Shown: positions 1 to 8,751, numbered from the stretch's first letter. The stretch: 64,000 nt of DNA from Pseudomonas mandelii (GCF_900106065.1 NZ_LT629796.1:6610501-6674500), one strand, 5' to 3'. Translations and numbers: made by a program. Notes: a model not told the origin generated them from the sequence alone.

Positions 1-438
1 CTTTGCGTAGCCGCGTGGGGTCAAGGGGTAGCAGACACCGATCAGCCACCGGCCATACTCCCATTGGAGTCTGAGGCAGGACCAAAACTCATTGCCTACC
101 CGCCGCTCGCCGCGCCGCTGGCCCGCGGGGTTGTCATTATTCAGTATCGAACCGAGCACGCCCGGATCATGCCGGTATTTGGCAAAACGGCTGTCGAAGT
201 ATCACCACGGCTCGGCCACCTTCACGTGACCGTCGACGACTGGAAAGGTACTTGGGCGCACACCAGTGAAGACCCGATTATTTTGGTTGGGCTGACGCCG
301 GGCGCTCACAAGGTTCTACTTGAAGTGGCTGATCCGAGTCATAAGATTTTGACCAGTACGGTGGTGAACTTTGTCGTTCCGCAGAAGAACCCAGCGGACG
401 CTCCTCATGTTGAAGAACGCCACGCAGTGAAACCATAA
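1..438 (+). CDS. Hypothetical protein, C-terminal part (left end cut by window)
   Basis: The frame is open from base 1 with no stop, so the real start lies outside the window; 145 residues are visible. The first visible residues (LCVAAWG, then polar sequence) look like the end of a signal peptide, which would place the protein in the periplasm or envelope. The rest is a compact beta-rich domain with the pieces GHLHVTVDDW and LTPGAHKVLLEVAD, which resembles a small Ig-like or DUF6130-type domain. A TTG at 64 could be a start, but the open upstream frame argues against it. It converges on the permease at 551. The family assignment is from memory and function is unknown. Confidence 0.6.
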   Translation, partial: LCVAAWGQGVADTDQPPAILPLESEAGPKLIAYPPLAAPLARGVVIIQYRTEHARIMPVFGKTAVEVSPRLGHLHVTVDDWKGTWAHTSEDPIILVGLTPGAHKVLLEVADPSHKILTSTVVNFVVPQKNPADAPHVEERHAVKP

Positions 439-497
439 CGGTTGTGCCATCAGCAGCCCTGGACCATTCATCAGCGGATTCGTCATGAGCGTCCGAT

Positions 498-523
498 GCC
501 TGCTCTAACGTGCTAGAGCAGGC
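498..523. terminator. Perfect 10-bp hairpin between convergent genes
   Basis: GCCTGCTCTA (498-507) pairs perfectly with TAGAGCAGGC (514-523) over a 6-nt loop. It sits between the converging ends at 438 and 551, so a shared terminator is the simplest reading. There is no T-run on either side, so intrinsic termination is not certain. Confidence 0.45.
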
Positions 524-550
524 AGGCACACAACGCGTGACTGAAAAATC

Positions 551-1867
551 CTACTCAGCCAACACTAACCGGTGCCGATGGGATAAGCCCGACTGCAACG
601 CAAATGCAGCGATCACCGTAGAGGGTGCGGAAAAACTGCTCAGGCCACCGCCAACAAACATCAACGCAAGCCCCAAAGCGGTGGCACCAAACCACGCCGT
701 CAAACCCACGGAATTGAACGCGGGCCCCCGTTCGAGTGCCGCCATTTCATTGCGCCCGTAGTGTATCTGCGCCAACGCCACGCCGACCCAGGCCACCACG
801 AAGATCCCCTGATAGGCCAACGCTTTGAGGAGGTAGGCAAACACGTCCGCGAGCATCAAGCCGTAGACGATCACCCCCACTACCAGTGCCCACATCAAGT
901 ACGAACCGCGCAGGCCAAAACGCCCGAAGAACGCCTGCATGTTCAGTGTCGCCAGGTAGTAATTGGCGGTGTTGATCCGGGTTTGCGTGGCCCAGACAAA
1001 CAACAAGCCCCACAAGCCCATCAATTGCAGAATCGCCATCACCACAGAGACTTCGTTCAGCGCACCTTCGTGGGGAATACTGCTGACCAGATAGATGCCC
1101 GCCGCGCCATTGAGCAGGAAGGTCACCGCGTAGAACGGCATGCCGAAGTTCCAGCGCCCGTGATACTCGGCGTCTTCAGGCTTGCCGAAACGCGCGTAGT
1201 CGAAGGTGAACAGCATCAGCACCCAGACCCCCATGTAAGCGACAAAGCAGTCCCACCAGCCGAAGGCGCTGGGTGTTGCCGGGCCGAAATCCAGCCATTG
1301 CGGCTGGTAGCCATATCGACTGATCGAGAGCCCGACCGCCACCAGCAAACCGCCCAGATACACCGGCAACAACACGCCGTTGAGCTTGTCCAGCCAATGC
1401 TGCACGCTGCCCAGAATCATTGGCACGCTGTAGAGCACCACCGCCAATGCGGCCAGCGGATAAACCAGCTCCGGATACAGGTGATTGAGCGCCACGGCGA
1501 TTACCGAGCCTTCGAATACCGCGTAGTAGATCGCCGTGGAAAAGAAGATCAACGTTGCCAGGCACGCCCCGGTACTGCCGAACAGCAACCGTGAAAACAA
1601 CGCCACCGACAAGCCGCTGCGGATCGCAAAGCGGCTGAGCACGCTATTGACCAGCCCATAGCTGATCACCGACAGAACCATGCCGATCAGTGCGTTGCGG
1701 GCTCCATACGACAACGCCAGTGAGGCGCCGACCACGATGTAAAACATCGCACTGCACACCGCCCACCAGGCCATGGTCAGGGACAATCGCCCCATGCGCG
1801 CTTCGGCTGGAACGGGTTGATTGGCCGGGTCTTGCCCGGTTTGACTCGATTGCGATAAAGCAGCCAT
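551..1867 (-). CDS. NCS1/purine-cytosine-permease-like transporter
   Basis: A 438-residue inner-membrane protein with about 12 hydrophobic segments, similar in look to cytosine/purine/hydantoin (NCS1) permeases. Typical features are the polar N-terminus before the first helix (MAWWAVCSAMFY) and a mid-protein FDYARFGKP. I chose ATG 1867 because GGAG lies about 9 nt upstream; an in-frame TTG at 1882 is the alternative. It is the last gene of the minus-strand pxp operon, 112 bp after pxpC. That context suggests it imports the operon's substrate, 5-oxoproline or a related cyclic amide. Substrate is inferred from position only. Confidence 0.75.
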   Translation of the reverse strand: MAALSQSSQTGQDPANQPVPAEARMGRLSLTMAWWAVCSAMFYIVVGASLALSYGARNALIGMVLSVISYGLVNSVLSRFAIRSGLSVALFSRLLFGSTGACLATLIFFSTAIYYAVFEGSVIAVALNHLYPELVYPLAALAVVLYSVPMILGSVQHWLDKLNGVLLPVYLGGLLVAVGLSISRYGYQPQWLDFGPATPSAFGWWDCFVAYMGVWVLMLFTFDYARFGKPEDAEYHGRWNFGMPFYAVTFLLNGAAGIYLVSSIPHEGALNEVSVVMAILQLMGLWGLLFVWATQTRINTANYYLATLNMQAFFGRFGLRGSYLMWALVVGVIVYGLMLADVFAYLLKALAYQGIFVVAWVGVALAQIHYGRNEMAALERGPAFNSVGLTAWFGATALGLALMFVGGGLSSFSAPSTVIAAFALQSGLSHRHRLVLAE

Positions 1868-1978
1868 GTGCGTGAACTCCAAAACCAGTCAAAGGTTGAA
1901 GCGCGGGCAGCCGCCACCGCACCGAAGTGCGGCGTTGGCTTACCGTTTGGCATTACCCGCGCAATGCGGCGGGCAGAA

Positions 1979-2953
1979 TCAGGAAGGGAACAGCTTGCTC
2001 AGGCAGCTGAGTTTTTTCTTATAGGAACGTCGCGCTTCCAGCGCCTCTTCGAGGGTCACCGCGACAAAGCGGGCCTTCTGGTTCGGTTGCATCTGGCCGA
2101 TCAAGTCGAGGTCGGCGCTGATCACCGTGCCGATCATCGCGTAGCCTCCGCCGGACACGGCGTCGCGATGCAACACGATCGGTTCGAGCCCGGCCGGGAC
2201 CTGGATCGAGCCAATGGGGTAGCAACTGTCGACGATGTTCGACGGATCAGAACCGGCGCCGAACGGTTGCTCGCGGGGCTCAAAGCTCAGCGCGCTGCCG
2301 CCCTTGAAGCGGTAGCCGATGCGGTCTGCTTCCGAGCCCACCGTCCAGGGTTCGGCAAAGAAACTATGCGCGGCGGATTCGCTCAAGCGGTGGTAGTAAA
2401 GACCCGGCACCACCCGCAGAGTGATTTCGCCCCCCAAGGACTGGCGCAACGCCATGGGCAAACTGGCCCCGGCTCGGCTCTTGCCGCTGGCGATACCGAC
2501 GGGCAGTTCATCACCCGCCACCAGCCTGCGCCCCTGAAAACCACCGAGCGCACCCAGCGCATAAGTGGAACGACTGCCGAGCACGATCGGCACATCGATG
2601 CCGCCGGCCACCGCCACGTAAGCGCGGGCGCCAGCCTTGGGAAAGTCAAAGCGCAGCACTTGCCCGGCCTTCACCGCAAACGCCGTGTCGTGGTGCATTT
2701 CCACGCCGTCGACCCGTGGCGTCATGTGCGCGCCGGACACAGCCACCAGCGCGTCTTGTTGAAACTCCAGCTCCGGCCCCAGCAACGTGCATTCCAGTGC
2801 TGCCGCCCCCGCCGGGTTACCGACCAGTTGATTGGCCGCACTCAAGGCGTACTGATCAAGCGCGCCGGAGGGCGGAATGCCCAAGTGGTAATACCCTTCG
2901 CGGCCCAGGTCCTGTACCGACGTGGCGAGACCGGGTTTGAGTACCTTGATCAT
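1979..2953 (-). CDS. pxpC: 5-oxoprolinase subunit C (PxpC; carboxyltransferase/KipA-like)
   Basis: A 324-residue protein of the biotin-dependent carboxyltransferase/allophanate-hydrolase-subunit-2 fold. It begins MIKVLKPGLATSVQDLGR, a diagnostic family start. In bacteria PxpA, PxpB and PxpC together hydrolyse 5-oxoproline to glutamate at the cost of ATP. The chosen ATG at 2953 overlaps the pxpB stop by 4 nt (ATGA), which indicates translational coupling and makes the longer upstream open frame unlikely. The subunit works in the cytoplasm. Because biotin carboxylase and carrier genes sit in the same operon, a true carboxyltransferase role cannot be excluded. Confidence 0.9.
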   Translation of the reverse strand: MIKVLKPGLATSVQDLGREGYYHLGIPPSGALDQYALSAANQLVGNPAGAAALECTLLGPELEFQQDALVAVSGAHMTPRVDGVEMHHDTAFAVKAGQVLRFDFPKAGARAYVAVAGGIDVPIVLGSRSTYALGALGGFQGRRLVAGDELPVGIASGKSRAGASLPMALRQSLGGEITLRVVPGLYYHRLSESAAHSFFAEPWTVGSEADRIGYRFKGGSALSFEPREQPFGAGSDPSNIVDSCYPIGSIQVPAGLEPIVLHRDAVSGGGYAMIGTVISADLDLIGQMQPNQKARFVAVTLEEALEARRSYKKKLSCLSKLFPS

Positions 2954-3822
2954 ACCAACACCTCCTGCAGCGACTTGGGATAGCCAACGGGATCGGCCAG
3001 AAACGCATCCAGCGAAAACTCCACCGGCCGGATCCGCAGATCGAAGCAACCGGCTTCCACTTCGGCCACCGCGTGGTCATAGGCCTCACGGTCCATCGGT
3101 TTGAACTGCACGATGTCACCGGGGCGGAAAAACACCATGTGCTCTTTCAGGTACGCCAGGTTCTGCTGTGGGTCGTAGATCGGTGCCGGCGTGACGCCAA
3201 ACATCTGATATCCACCGGCACCGCGCACCGAGTAGATGCAGCCAAAGCAACCGCCATGACCCAAGGTCAGTTTTGGCGTGTCGGTACGCGGGCGCAGGTA
3301 TTTGGGCACCTGCAACTGCCGCTCGCGCTCGACCATCTGGAACATGAACGGCAGCCCGGCGACGAAGCCGACCATCGAGACAAACCACGGCGCACCACTG
3401 TGGGCGGCGATAAACGCGTCGACGTCCGCCAGGCCGTTGATCCGTGCGGCGTATTCCAGGTCCGTGGCGCTCGGGTCCTGATGCCGGTCGCGAAAGCGCA
3501 TCAGGGTTTCGTGGGTCCAGGGGTCGTTGTACAGCACCGGAATCTCGATGATCCGCGTCTGCAACGTGCGTTCGGCGACGGCCCCGACTTCGGCGATCTT
3601 TACCGCTTCGAGCAAGGTATGAGGGGCGATGCGATCCGGGTCAAAACGGATCTGGAATGACGCGTTGGCCAGGCAGATATCGAGCACGCCATCCAGTGCC
3701 AGCCGTTCCACCGCGCGAGTGACGGCCAGGCCCTTGAAGAACGCGTCCAGGGACATGCTGTCGCTGACTTCGGCGAACAGGTGCTCATCGGCGCCAAAGC
3801 TGTAGCGGATGGGAGTGCTCAT
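2950..3822 (-). CDS. pxpB: 5-oxoprolinase subunit B (PxpB; KipI-like)
   Basis: A 290-residue protein of the allophanate hydrolase subunit 1/KipI fold. Family signs are the central GFVAGLPFM and, near the C-terminus, TLGHGGCFGCIYSVRGAGGYQ followed by a G-P-x-P-type core. It partners PxpC, and the two form the ATP-dependent ring-opening half of 5-oxoprolinase. It is somewhat longer at the N-terminus than minimal PxpB proteins (about 220 residues), so extra N-terminal residues may be specific to this subgroup. The ATG overlaps the stop of the biotin carboxylase gene by 4 nt and its own stop overlaps pxpC, so the three genes are tightly coupled. Confidence 0.9.
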   Translation of the reverse strand: MSTPIRYSFGADEHLFAEVSDSMSLDAFFKGLAVTRAVERLALDGVLDICLANASFQIRFDPDRIAPHTLLEAVKIAEVGAVAERTLQTRIIEIPVLYNDPWTHETLMRFRDRHQDPSATDLEYAARINGLADVDAFIAAHSGAPWFVSMVGFVAGLPFMFQMVERERQLQVPKYLRPRTDTPKLTLGHGGCFGCIYSVRGAGGYQMFGVTPAPIYDPQQNLAYLKEHMVFFRPGDIVQFKPMDREAYDHAVAEVEAGCFDLRIRPVEFSLDAFLADPVGYPKSLQEVLV

Positions 3823-5192
3823 ACTTCACCTCCGAAACGGCGCTCGGCCAGCCAGGTTTCCAGGGTGCCGGTGTGAAAGTCGGCGCTGTGCAGCCACGGT
3901 TGCTCCAGCAGTACGCCGTGCAGGGACAAGGTGCTGGCCATGCCAGTGAGCGTGGTTCGCCTTACCGCAACCCGCGCACGGGCCAGGGCTTCGGCGCGAT
4001 CAGCGCCATGCACGATCAGCTTGGCCAGCAGCGAGTCATAGTACGGCGGCACACGGTAGCCTTGATACAGATGAGTATCGACGCGAATGCCCTCACCCTG
4101 CGGCCAGATCAGTTCCTCGACCAGCCCCGGGCTGGGAAAGAAATCCCGCGCCGGGTCTTCAGCGTTCAGACGCATTTGCAGGGCGGCGCCGTTGAGCTGG
4201 ATATCACTTTGCTTGAAGCCCAGCGGTTCACCCCCGGCAATGCGCAACATGGCCTGGACCAGATCGATGCCGGTGATTAATTCGCTGACCGGGTGCTCAA
4301 CCTGAATCCGCGTATTCATCTCGATAAAGAAAAACTCGCCGGTGGCGTCGTCATACAGATACTCCAGCGTCCCGGCGCCCTTGTAGCCGAGGGATTCGGT
4401 CAGGCGCACGGCGCTGGCGCAGAGGGTTTCCCGTTGCTGCTGACTGAGGGCCGGTGACGGCGCTTCTTCAAAGATTTTCTGCCTGCGACGTTGCAGGGAA
4501 CATTCCCGCTCAAACAAATGCACGGCGTGCTGACCGTCGCCCAAGACCTGCACTTCAATGTGCCGGGCCTTGCTGATAAACCGCTCCAGGTAAACCGCGC
4601 CATTGCCAAACGCGGCCTGGGCTTCACGCTGTGAGCGGGGAAACTCTTCTGTCAGTTGCTGGGCGTTTTCCGCCAGGCGAATGCCGCGCCCGCCCCCACC
4701 GGCCGAGGCTTTGATCAACAGAGGGAAGCCCACGGCTTCGGCGGCCTTAAGCGCCGATTCGACGTCGAACAATTCACCGGGGGAACCCGGCACCACCGGT
4801 ACGCCGGCGGCTTGCGCAGTGCGCCGGGCCTCGGCTTTGTCGCCCATGCGCCGGATCGTGTCCGGGCTCGGGCCGACGAAAATGGCGCCGGCGGCAAGGA
4901 CCGCTTCGGCAAAATCGGCGTTCTCCGAGAGAAAACCATAACCGGGGTGTACTGCATTGGCGCCGGTGGTTTTCAAGGCACCGAGCAACGCTTCGACGTT
5001 CAGGTAACTTTTATCCGCACGGGCCGGGCCAAGGACGTGGACTTCATCGGCCATGCGCGCGGCCTGGGAATCGACGTCTGCCTCGCTGCATGCCGCAACG
5101 GTGGGGATCCCCAACGCTTTGGCGGCGTGGATAATCCGCACGGCGATCTCGCCACGGTTGGCAATCAATAATTTACGAATACCTTGAGTCAT
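3819..5192 (-). CDS. accC: Biotin carboxylase (AccC-like) paralogue in the pxp operon
   Basis: A 457-residue ATP-grasp biotin carboxylase. The order is an N-terminal biotin-carboxylase domain (KLLIANRGEIAVRI), the ATP-grasp glycine-rich loop KASAGGGGRGIR near residue 160, the FIEMNTRIQVEHP catalytic signature near residue 290, and a C-terminal cap. It carboxylates the biotin of a carrier protein using ATP and bicarbonate. The usual accBC pair of fatty-acid synthesis lies elsewhere in pseudomonads, so this is probably a specialised paralogue working with the carrier encoded just upstream (5203-5448) and with PxpB/PxpC-type proteins. Confidence 0.9.
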   Translation of the reverse strand: MTQGIRKLLIANRGEIAVRIIHAAKALGIPTVAACSEADVDSQAARMADEVHVLGPARADKSYLNVEALLGALKTTGANAVHPGYGFLSENADFAEAVLAAGAIFVGPSPDTIRRMGDKAEARRTAQAAGVPVVPGSPGELFDVESALKAAEAVGFPLLIKASAGGGGRGIRLAENAQQLTEEFPRSQREAQAAFGNGAVYLERFISKARHIEVQVLGDGQHAVHLFERECSLQRRRQKIFEEAPSPALSQQQRETLCASAVRLTESLGYKGAGTLEYLYDDATGEFFFIEMNTRIQVEHPVSELITGIDLVQAMLRIAGGEPLGFKQSDIQLNGAALQMRLNAEDPARDFFPSPGLVEELIWPQGEGIRVDTHLYQGYRVPPYYDSLLAKLIVHGADRAEALARARVAVRRTTLTGMASTLSLHGVLLEQPWLHSADFHTGTLETWLAERRFGGEV

Positions 5193-5202
5193 GATCGCGC
5201 CC

Positions 5203-5448
5203 TCACTCGTCGTCGAGTGTTGCGACGACCTGACCCGGTTCCACCGGATCGCCGTCTTCTACCAGGAATGCGCTGAGGCGACCGGCCTTTCCGGCGGTCA
5301 GTTCGGAAAACTGCTTCATGACCTCGATCAGGCCAATCACCGTGTCGGCACTGACCTGCGCGCCCACCTCGACGAAGTTCGCCGATTCAGGAGTCGCTTT
5401 GCGGTAGAAGGTCCCGGGCAACGGGGTGATTACAGTGTGTTCGGCCAT
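5203..5448 (-). CDS. accB: Short biotin carboxyl carrier protein (AccB-like)
   Basis: An 81-residue biotinyl domain with no N-terminal extension. The biotin acceptor is Lys45 in EVMKQF, which departs from the common EAMKM. ATG 5448 was chosen because the family begins near MAEHTVITPLPGTFY and an AGAGG-type Shine-Dalgarno precedes it; the longer frame to 5514 lacks family likeness. It lies 10 bp before accC and is expected to carry the carboxyl group made by that enzyme. The Met+1/Met-1 change still leaves VMK and should be accepted by BirA-type ligases, but that is an inference. Confidence 0.88.
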   Translation of the reverse strand: MAEHTVITPLPGTFYRKATPESANFVEVGAQVSADTVIGLIEVMKQFSELTAGKAGRLSAFLVEDGDPVEPGQVVATLDDE

Positions 5449-5540
5449 GTCTGTTCCTCTTGGAATAGTTGTAGAAAGGCAGGCAAAAATGAATCGGTGT
5501 GCAAGCCCTGGCATCTGTGTGCCAGGTGTCTCGTCCTGAT

Positions 5541-6299
5541 TTAGCGCGGTGCACGAACCTCGATCCCGGCGCTGTCGAGGGCACTGCGCGTGGCTTCGAC
5601 CAACGCCAGGGCGCCAGGGGTGTCGCTGTGTAAACAGATCGAATCGAATTCGATCGCCAGGTCTTCACCCTCGACCGTGCGCACCACGCCTTGCTGACAG
5701 GCACGCAGTACTCGCGCGGCCACTTGCGCCGGATCGTAGGCTCGTACGTTGCGGGTGAAGACGATGGAGCCCGTGAGGTCGTATTCGCGGTCGGCGTAGA
5801 ACTCGCGGATTACCGGTTGGCCAAGCTCCTTGGCGACCCGCCAGATCACCGAGTCGGGCATGCAATACAGCAGCAACTCAGGCTCCAGGCGCTGGAGGTT
5901 TTCCACCAGCAGACGGGCGGCCTGTTCGTCCCGGGCCAGGTGCATGTAGAGCGCGCCATGGGGCTTGATGTGTTGCAGGGCTAAGCCTTGAACCCGGGCG
6001 AGTTCACGCAGGGCGCCCAACTGGTAGAGCATGTCGTCGACCAGCTCCTGGGCCGGTGCATTGATGTGCCGGCGGCCAAATCCAACCAGGTCGCGGAACC
6101 CCGGGTGCGCGCCGATGGCCACGCCCAGGCGCTTGGCCTGCTCGATGGTGCGGCGCATGGTGCCGGGGTCGCCGGCATGAAAACCGGTGGCGATATTGGC
6201 TGAACTTATGAAGCCCATCAGTTCGTTGTCGACGCCATCGCCGATGGTCCATGGGCCGAAGCCTTCGCCCATGTCCGAATTGAAATCTACTGCTTGCAT
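5541..6299 (-). CDS. pxpA: 5-oxoprolinase subunit A (PxpA; LamB/YcsF family)
   Basis: A 252-residue LamB/YcsF family protein with the signature [13 protein letters not shown] at the N-terminus, a conserved HAGDPGTM segment and KPHGALYMH. It is the third subunit of the 5-oxoprolinase complex and acts in the cytoplasm. I chose ATG 6299 (MQAVDFNSD) rather than the longer open frame to 6338 because family members start two to five residues before DxNxDxGE. It is the first gene of the operon pxpA-accB-accC-pxpB-pxpC-permease and is divergent from the LysR gene at 6425. Confidence 0.9.
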   Translation of the reverse strand: MQAVDFNSDMGEGFGPWTIGDGVDNELMGFISSANIATGFHAGDPGTMRRTIEQAKRLGVAIGAHPGFRDLVGFGRRHINAPAQELVDDMLYQLGALRELARVQGLALQHIKPHGALYMHLARDEQAARLLVENLQRLEPELLLYCMPDSVIWRVAKELGQPVIREFYADREYDLTGSIVFTRNVRAYDPAQVAARVLRACQQGVVRTVEGEDLAIEFDSICLHSDTPGALALVEATRSALDSAGIEVRAPR

Positions 6300-6382
6300 G
6301 ACGCTTGCTCCTGACACTTGTGACTTCATGCAGGCCAAGTTAGATTCCTCCGTACCCCTTGGGAAGATCTATTAACAGATAG

Positions 6383-6406
6383 GGTATCTTCTGAAAAACA
6401 GATACC
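6383..6406. promoter_or_regulatory. Candidate LysR operator between pxpA and its regulator
   Basis: GGTATCT (6383-6389) and AGATACC (6400-6406) form a perfect inverted repeat with a 10-nt spacer. This is a T-N11-A-type LysR box placed between the divergent pxpA and LysR genes. A second ATCT/AGAT pair lies immediately to its left (6367-6380). Confidence 0.6.
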
Positions 6407-6424
6407 TCGTCATCCGGAGTGCCC

Positions 6425-7342
6425 ATGTCACTGACCCTGCGCCAGGTCCGCTATTTCGTCGCCACCGCCGAGATCGGGCAAATTTCCCAGGCCGCGATCC
6501 ATTTGAATATTTCCCAGTCGGCGGTGACCACGGCGATCAAGGAACTGGAGGGTATGCTGGGTGCGCTGTTGTTCCAGCGCTCGGCCCAGGGCATGAGCCT
6601 GACCGATGCCGGGCGGCACTTTCTGAATCGCGCGTATGTGATTTTGCGCAGTGTCGATGATGCGATGAACAGTCCGTTGCCGGACATTCGCGCCAGTGGC
6701 GTGCTGCGTCTGGCAGCAAGTTACACGGTGATCGGCTACTTCCTGCCGCACCACCTGCAACGCCTGGAACACTGGCATCCTGACGTGGCCATCGAAGTCC
6801 ACGAACAGGAACGGACGGCCATCGAAGAAGGCTTGCTGGAGGGTCGATTCGACATGGCCGTGGTGCTTACCGCGAACCTCACTCACCCGGACATCGTCTC
6901 GGAAATCCTCTTCAACTCCGAACGACGGCTTTGGCTGCCCAGCCACCATCCACTGTGCGAACGTTCGGCGGTCAGCCTCGCCGACGTGGCGAAAGAACCC
7001 TACATCCTGCTGACCGTCGACGAAGCCGAACAAAGCGCCATGCGCTACTGGGAACACGCGCACCAACAGCCGAACGTGCGGGTGCGCACCAGTTCAGTGG
7101 AAGCGGTGCGCAGCATGGTCGCCAATGGCAGCGGCGTGGCGATCCTTTCGGACCTGGTGCACCGCCCTTGGTCACTGGAAGGAAAACGCATCGAGACCCT
7201 CACCGTCACCGATAAAGTGACGCCCATGAGCGTTGGTCTGGCGTGGCATCGCGAGCGCGAATTCAGCCCGGCCATGCAGGCGTTTCGTAATTACTTCCAC
7301 GATGCGTTTTTGGCGCCGCAACAACTGTCTGCGCGACGCTGA
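6425..7342 (+). CDS. LysR-family regulator of the pxp operon
   Basis: A 305-residue LysR regulator: winged HTH in residues 1-60 (LTLRQVRYFVATAEIG, then SQSAVTTAIKELE), followed by a periplasmic-binding-protein-like effector domain. ATG 6425 follows CGGAG at a normal distance; the GTG at 6419 would waste that site. It is divergent from pxpA with an inverted repeat in the 125-bp gap, so it probably controls the pxp operon, perhaps sensing 5-oxoproline or a related cyclic amide. The ligand is inferred from neighbours only. Confidence 0.9.
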   Translation: MSLTLRQVRYFVATAEIGQISQAAIHLNISQSAVTTAIKELEGMLGALLFQRSAQGMSLTDAGRHFLNRAYVILRSVDDAMNSPLPDIRASGVLRLAASYTVIGYFLPHHLQRLEHWHPDVAIEVHEQERTAIEEGLLEGRFDMAVVLTANLTHPDIVSEILFNSERRLWLPSHHPLCERSAVSLADVAKEPYILLTVDEAEQSAMRYWEHAHQQPNVRVRTSSVEAVRSMVANGSGVAILSDLVHRPWSLEGKRIETLTVTDKVTPMSVGLAWHREREFSPAMQAFRNYFHDAFLAPQQLSARR

Positions 7343-7365
7343 AGTCGAGCAAAGTTCGTCAAGCT

Positions 7366-8259
7366 TTACAGCGCTGGTTTGTCACTGCGCGCCTTGAGAT
7401 TGGCTTTGAGCTGTTCGCTCATCGGCATGTTCAGGTTCATTCCTTTTGGAGGAATCGGTGATTGAAACCACTTGGTGTATAGCCTTTCGAATTCGCCCGA
7501 CTCCATCAGGCGGGCTATGGTGCCATCGACCAATTGCTTGAATTCAGGATCATCTTTGCGAAGCATGCAGCCGTAGGGTTCGACTTGCAGCGCATCACCC
7601 ACGACTTCGAGCGAATCAGGATTTTTCGAGTTCGCCATGAGGCCAAACAGCAGGATATCGTCCATGGCAAACGCCACGGCACGATCATTTTCAACCAGCG
7701 CCATGGAGTCGTCATAGTCTTTGCCCAAGACGACCTGTACGTCTAGATTGTTGTCGGCACTGTATTGGCGAAGGACCTTCTCGTTCGTGCTGCCAACGGT
7801 ACTGGCGACAGTCTTCTTTGCGAGATCGGCGTAGTTCTTTATGCCGGAGGTCTTCTTGGTCAACAGGCGCGTGCCTGTGTAGAAATGGCTAATTGCAAAA
7901 GCCACATCCTTGCCACGGGCAGCGTTGTTGGTGGTGGATCCGCACTCCAGATCGTATGTGCCATTGACCAGCAACGGAATGCGGGTTTGCGAAGACACTG
8001 GAATGTGAGCCACTTCCAGGTTCGGCTTGTTGAGCTTCCTGCGCACATCATCAACGATGGCATCGGTTAAATCGACTGAGAAACCTACGGCTTCGGCAGG
8101 ACTGATCAAGTAGCTGAAAGGTACCGACGCCTCCCGGTAAGACACGGTGATTTTGTTACTGTCGGAAACTTTTTCGAGTGTCTGCGAATTCGCGGGAGAT
8201 GCAATGGCGGACAAGCCTGCGGCGAGGATTGTCGTTGCTACGAAATATGAGGTTTTCAT
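7366..8259 (-). CDS. Amino-acid ABC transporter substrate-binding protein (GltI-like), orphan
   Basis: A 297-residue periplasmic solute-binding protein of the polar-amino-acid family 3. The signal peptide is MKTSYFVATTILAAGLSAIA with cleavage near SPANSQ. The mature part contains the family ligand-site pieces FSVDLTDAIV, the ECGSTTN segment typical of glutamate/aspartate binders, and VASTVGSTNEKVL. ATG 8259 is chosen because it gives a clean signal peptide. No permease or ATPase lies beside it, so it must share a transporter encoded elsewhere. Confidence 0.85.
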   Translation of the reverse strand: MKTSYFVATTILAAGLSAIASPANSQTLEKVSDSNKITVSYREASVPFSYLISPAEAVGFSVDLTDAIVDDVRRKLNKPNLEVAHIPVSSQTRIPLLVNGTYDLECGSTTNNAARGKDVAFAISHFYTGTRLLTKKTSGIKNYADLAKKTVASTVGSTNEKVLRQYSADNNLDVQVVLGKDYDDSMALVENDRAVAFAMDDILLFGLMANSKNPDSLEVVGDALQVEPYGCMLRKDDPEFKQLVDGTIARLMESGEFERLYTKWFQSPIPPKGMNLNMPMSEQLKANLKARSDKPAL

Positions 8260-8512
8260 GGGACACCCTTGAAAGTATGAAAAAGGCAAAGACATCTCAA
8301 AACACACTGAAAAACGTAAAGGATGTGAGCACCAATTTCCGGCGTGTCTACGAAACGTTATTGCCAACACTACGCTCAGGGACGGTAGATACTTTGCGCC
8401 AGATCAGAAAACCGAGGCATGTGCGAAATCGCACGAATTTCATCGCGATGTTCAGGCGGCAGCTTTAATCGGGGATTACTTCGCGAAATGCCGACACGTC
8501 TGGAGCCGAATC

Positions 8513-8692
8513 ATGAGCAAACAACCTCAGCCCCGCAGCCGCTCCAACCCTCAGCCCAGATCCCGCCCGATGGTGCCCGACTTGCCCAGCAAAACGGGCA
8601 ATAAGTCCGGTGGCTTGCGCGGACGGCACGGGCGTGAGGCGCATCCATTGCTGCCATCGATAGTCACCATCAACTCAATGAAGTTCTCTTAA
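8513..8692 (+). CDS. Possible small basic protein (59 residues)
   Basis: An ATG at 8513 with GGAG 7 nt upstream opens a 59-residue frame that starts MSKQPQPRSRSNPQPRSRP and is rich in Arg, Pro and Gly. No known family is recognised. The last dozen codons run into the block that is duplicated at about 48.6 kb, where no equivalent start exists, so only the N-terminal part would be private to this locus. It ends 60 bp before the repeat-protein gene. It may be a real small gene or a chance open frame; the good Shine-Dalgarno is the main support. Confidence 0.35.
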   Translation: MSKQPQPRSRSNPQPRSRPMVPDLPSKTGNKSGGLRGRHGREAHPLLPSIVTINSMKFS

Positions 8693-8695
8693 AAA

Positions 8696-8742
8696 CTCCG
8701 GGGCGTAACATCGCCTCCATACCAAACAACTACACCCCGGAG
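8696..8742 (+). promoter_or_regulatory. Inverted repeat covering the repeat-protein ribosome-binding site
   Basis: CTCCGGGG (8696-8703) is perfectly complementary to CCCCGGAG (8735-8742). The GGAG of the right arm is the Shine-Dalgarno, 9 nt before ATG 8752. If the left arm is transcribed, the site is sequestered in the mRNA; if transcription starts between the arms, the repeat could instead be a DNA operator. The same element occurs at 48654-48700. Confidence 0.5.
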
Positions 8743-8751
8743 CACACCATC

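Noticed and set aside
498..523. Riboswitch or attenuator
   Set aside because: It lies between convergent gene ends, so it cannot be a leader; kept only as a terminator-like hairpin.
761..1594. Long plus-strand frame opposite the permease
   Set aside because: His/Gln/Arg-rich shadow of a high-GC gene with no family likeness; the permease on the other strand is clear.
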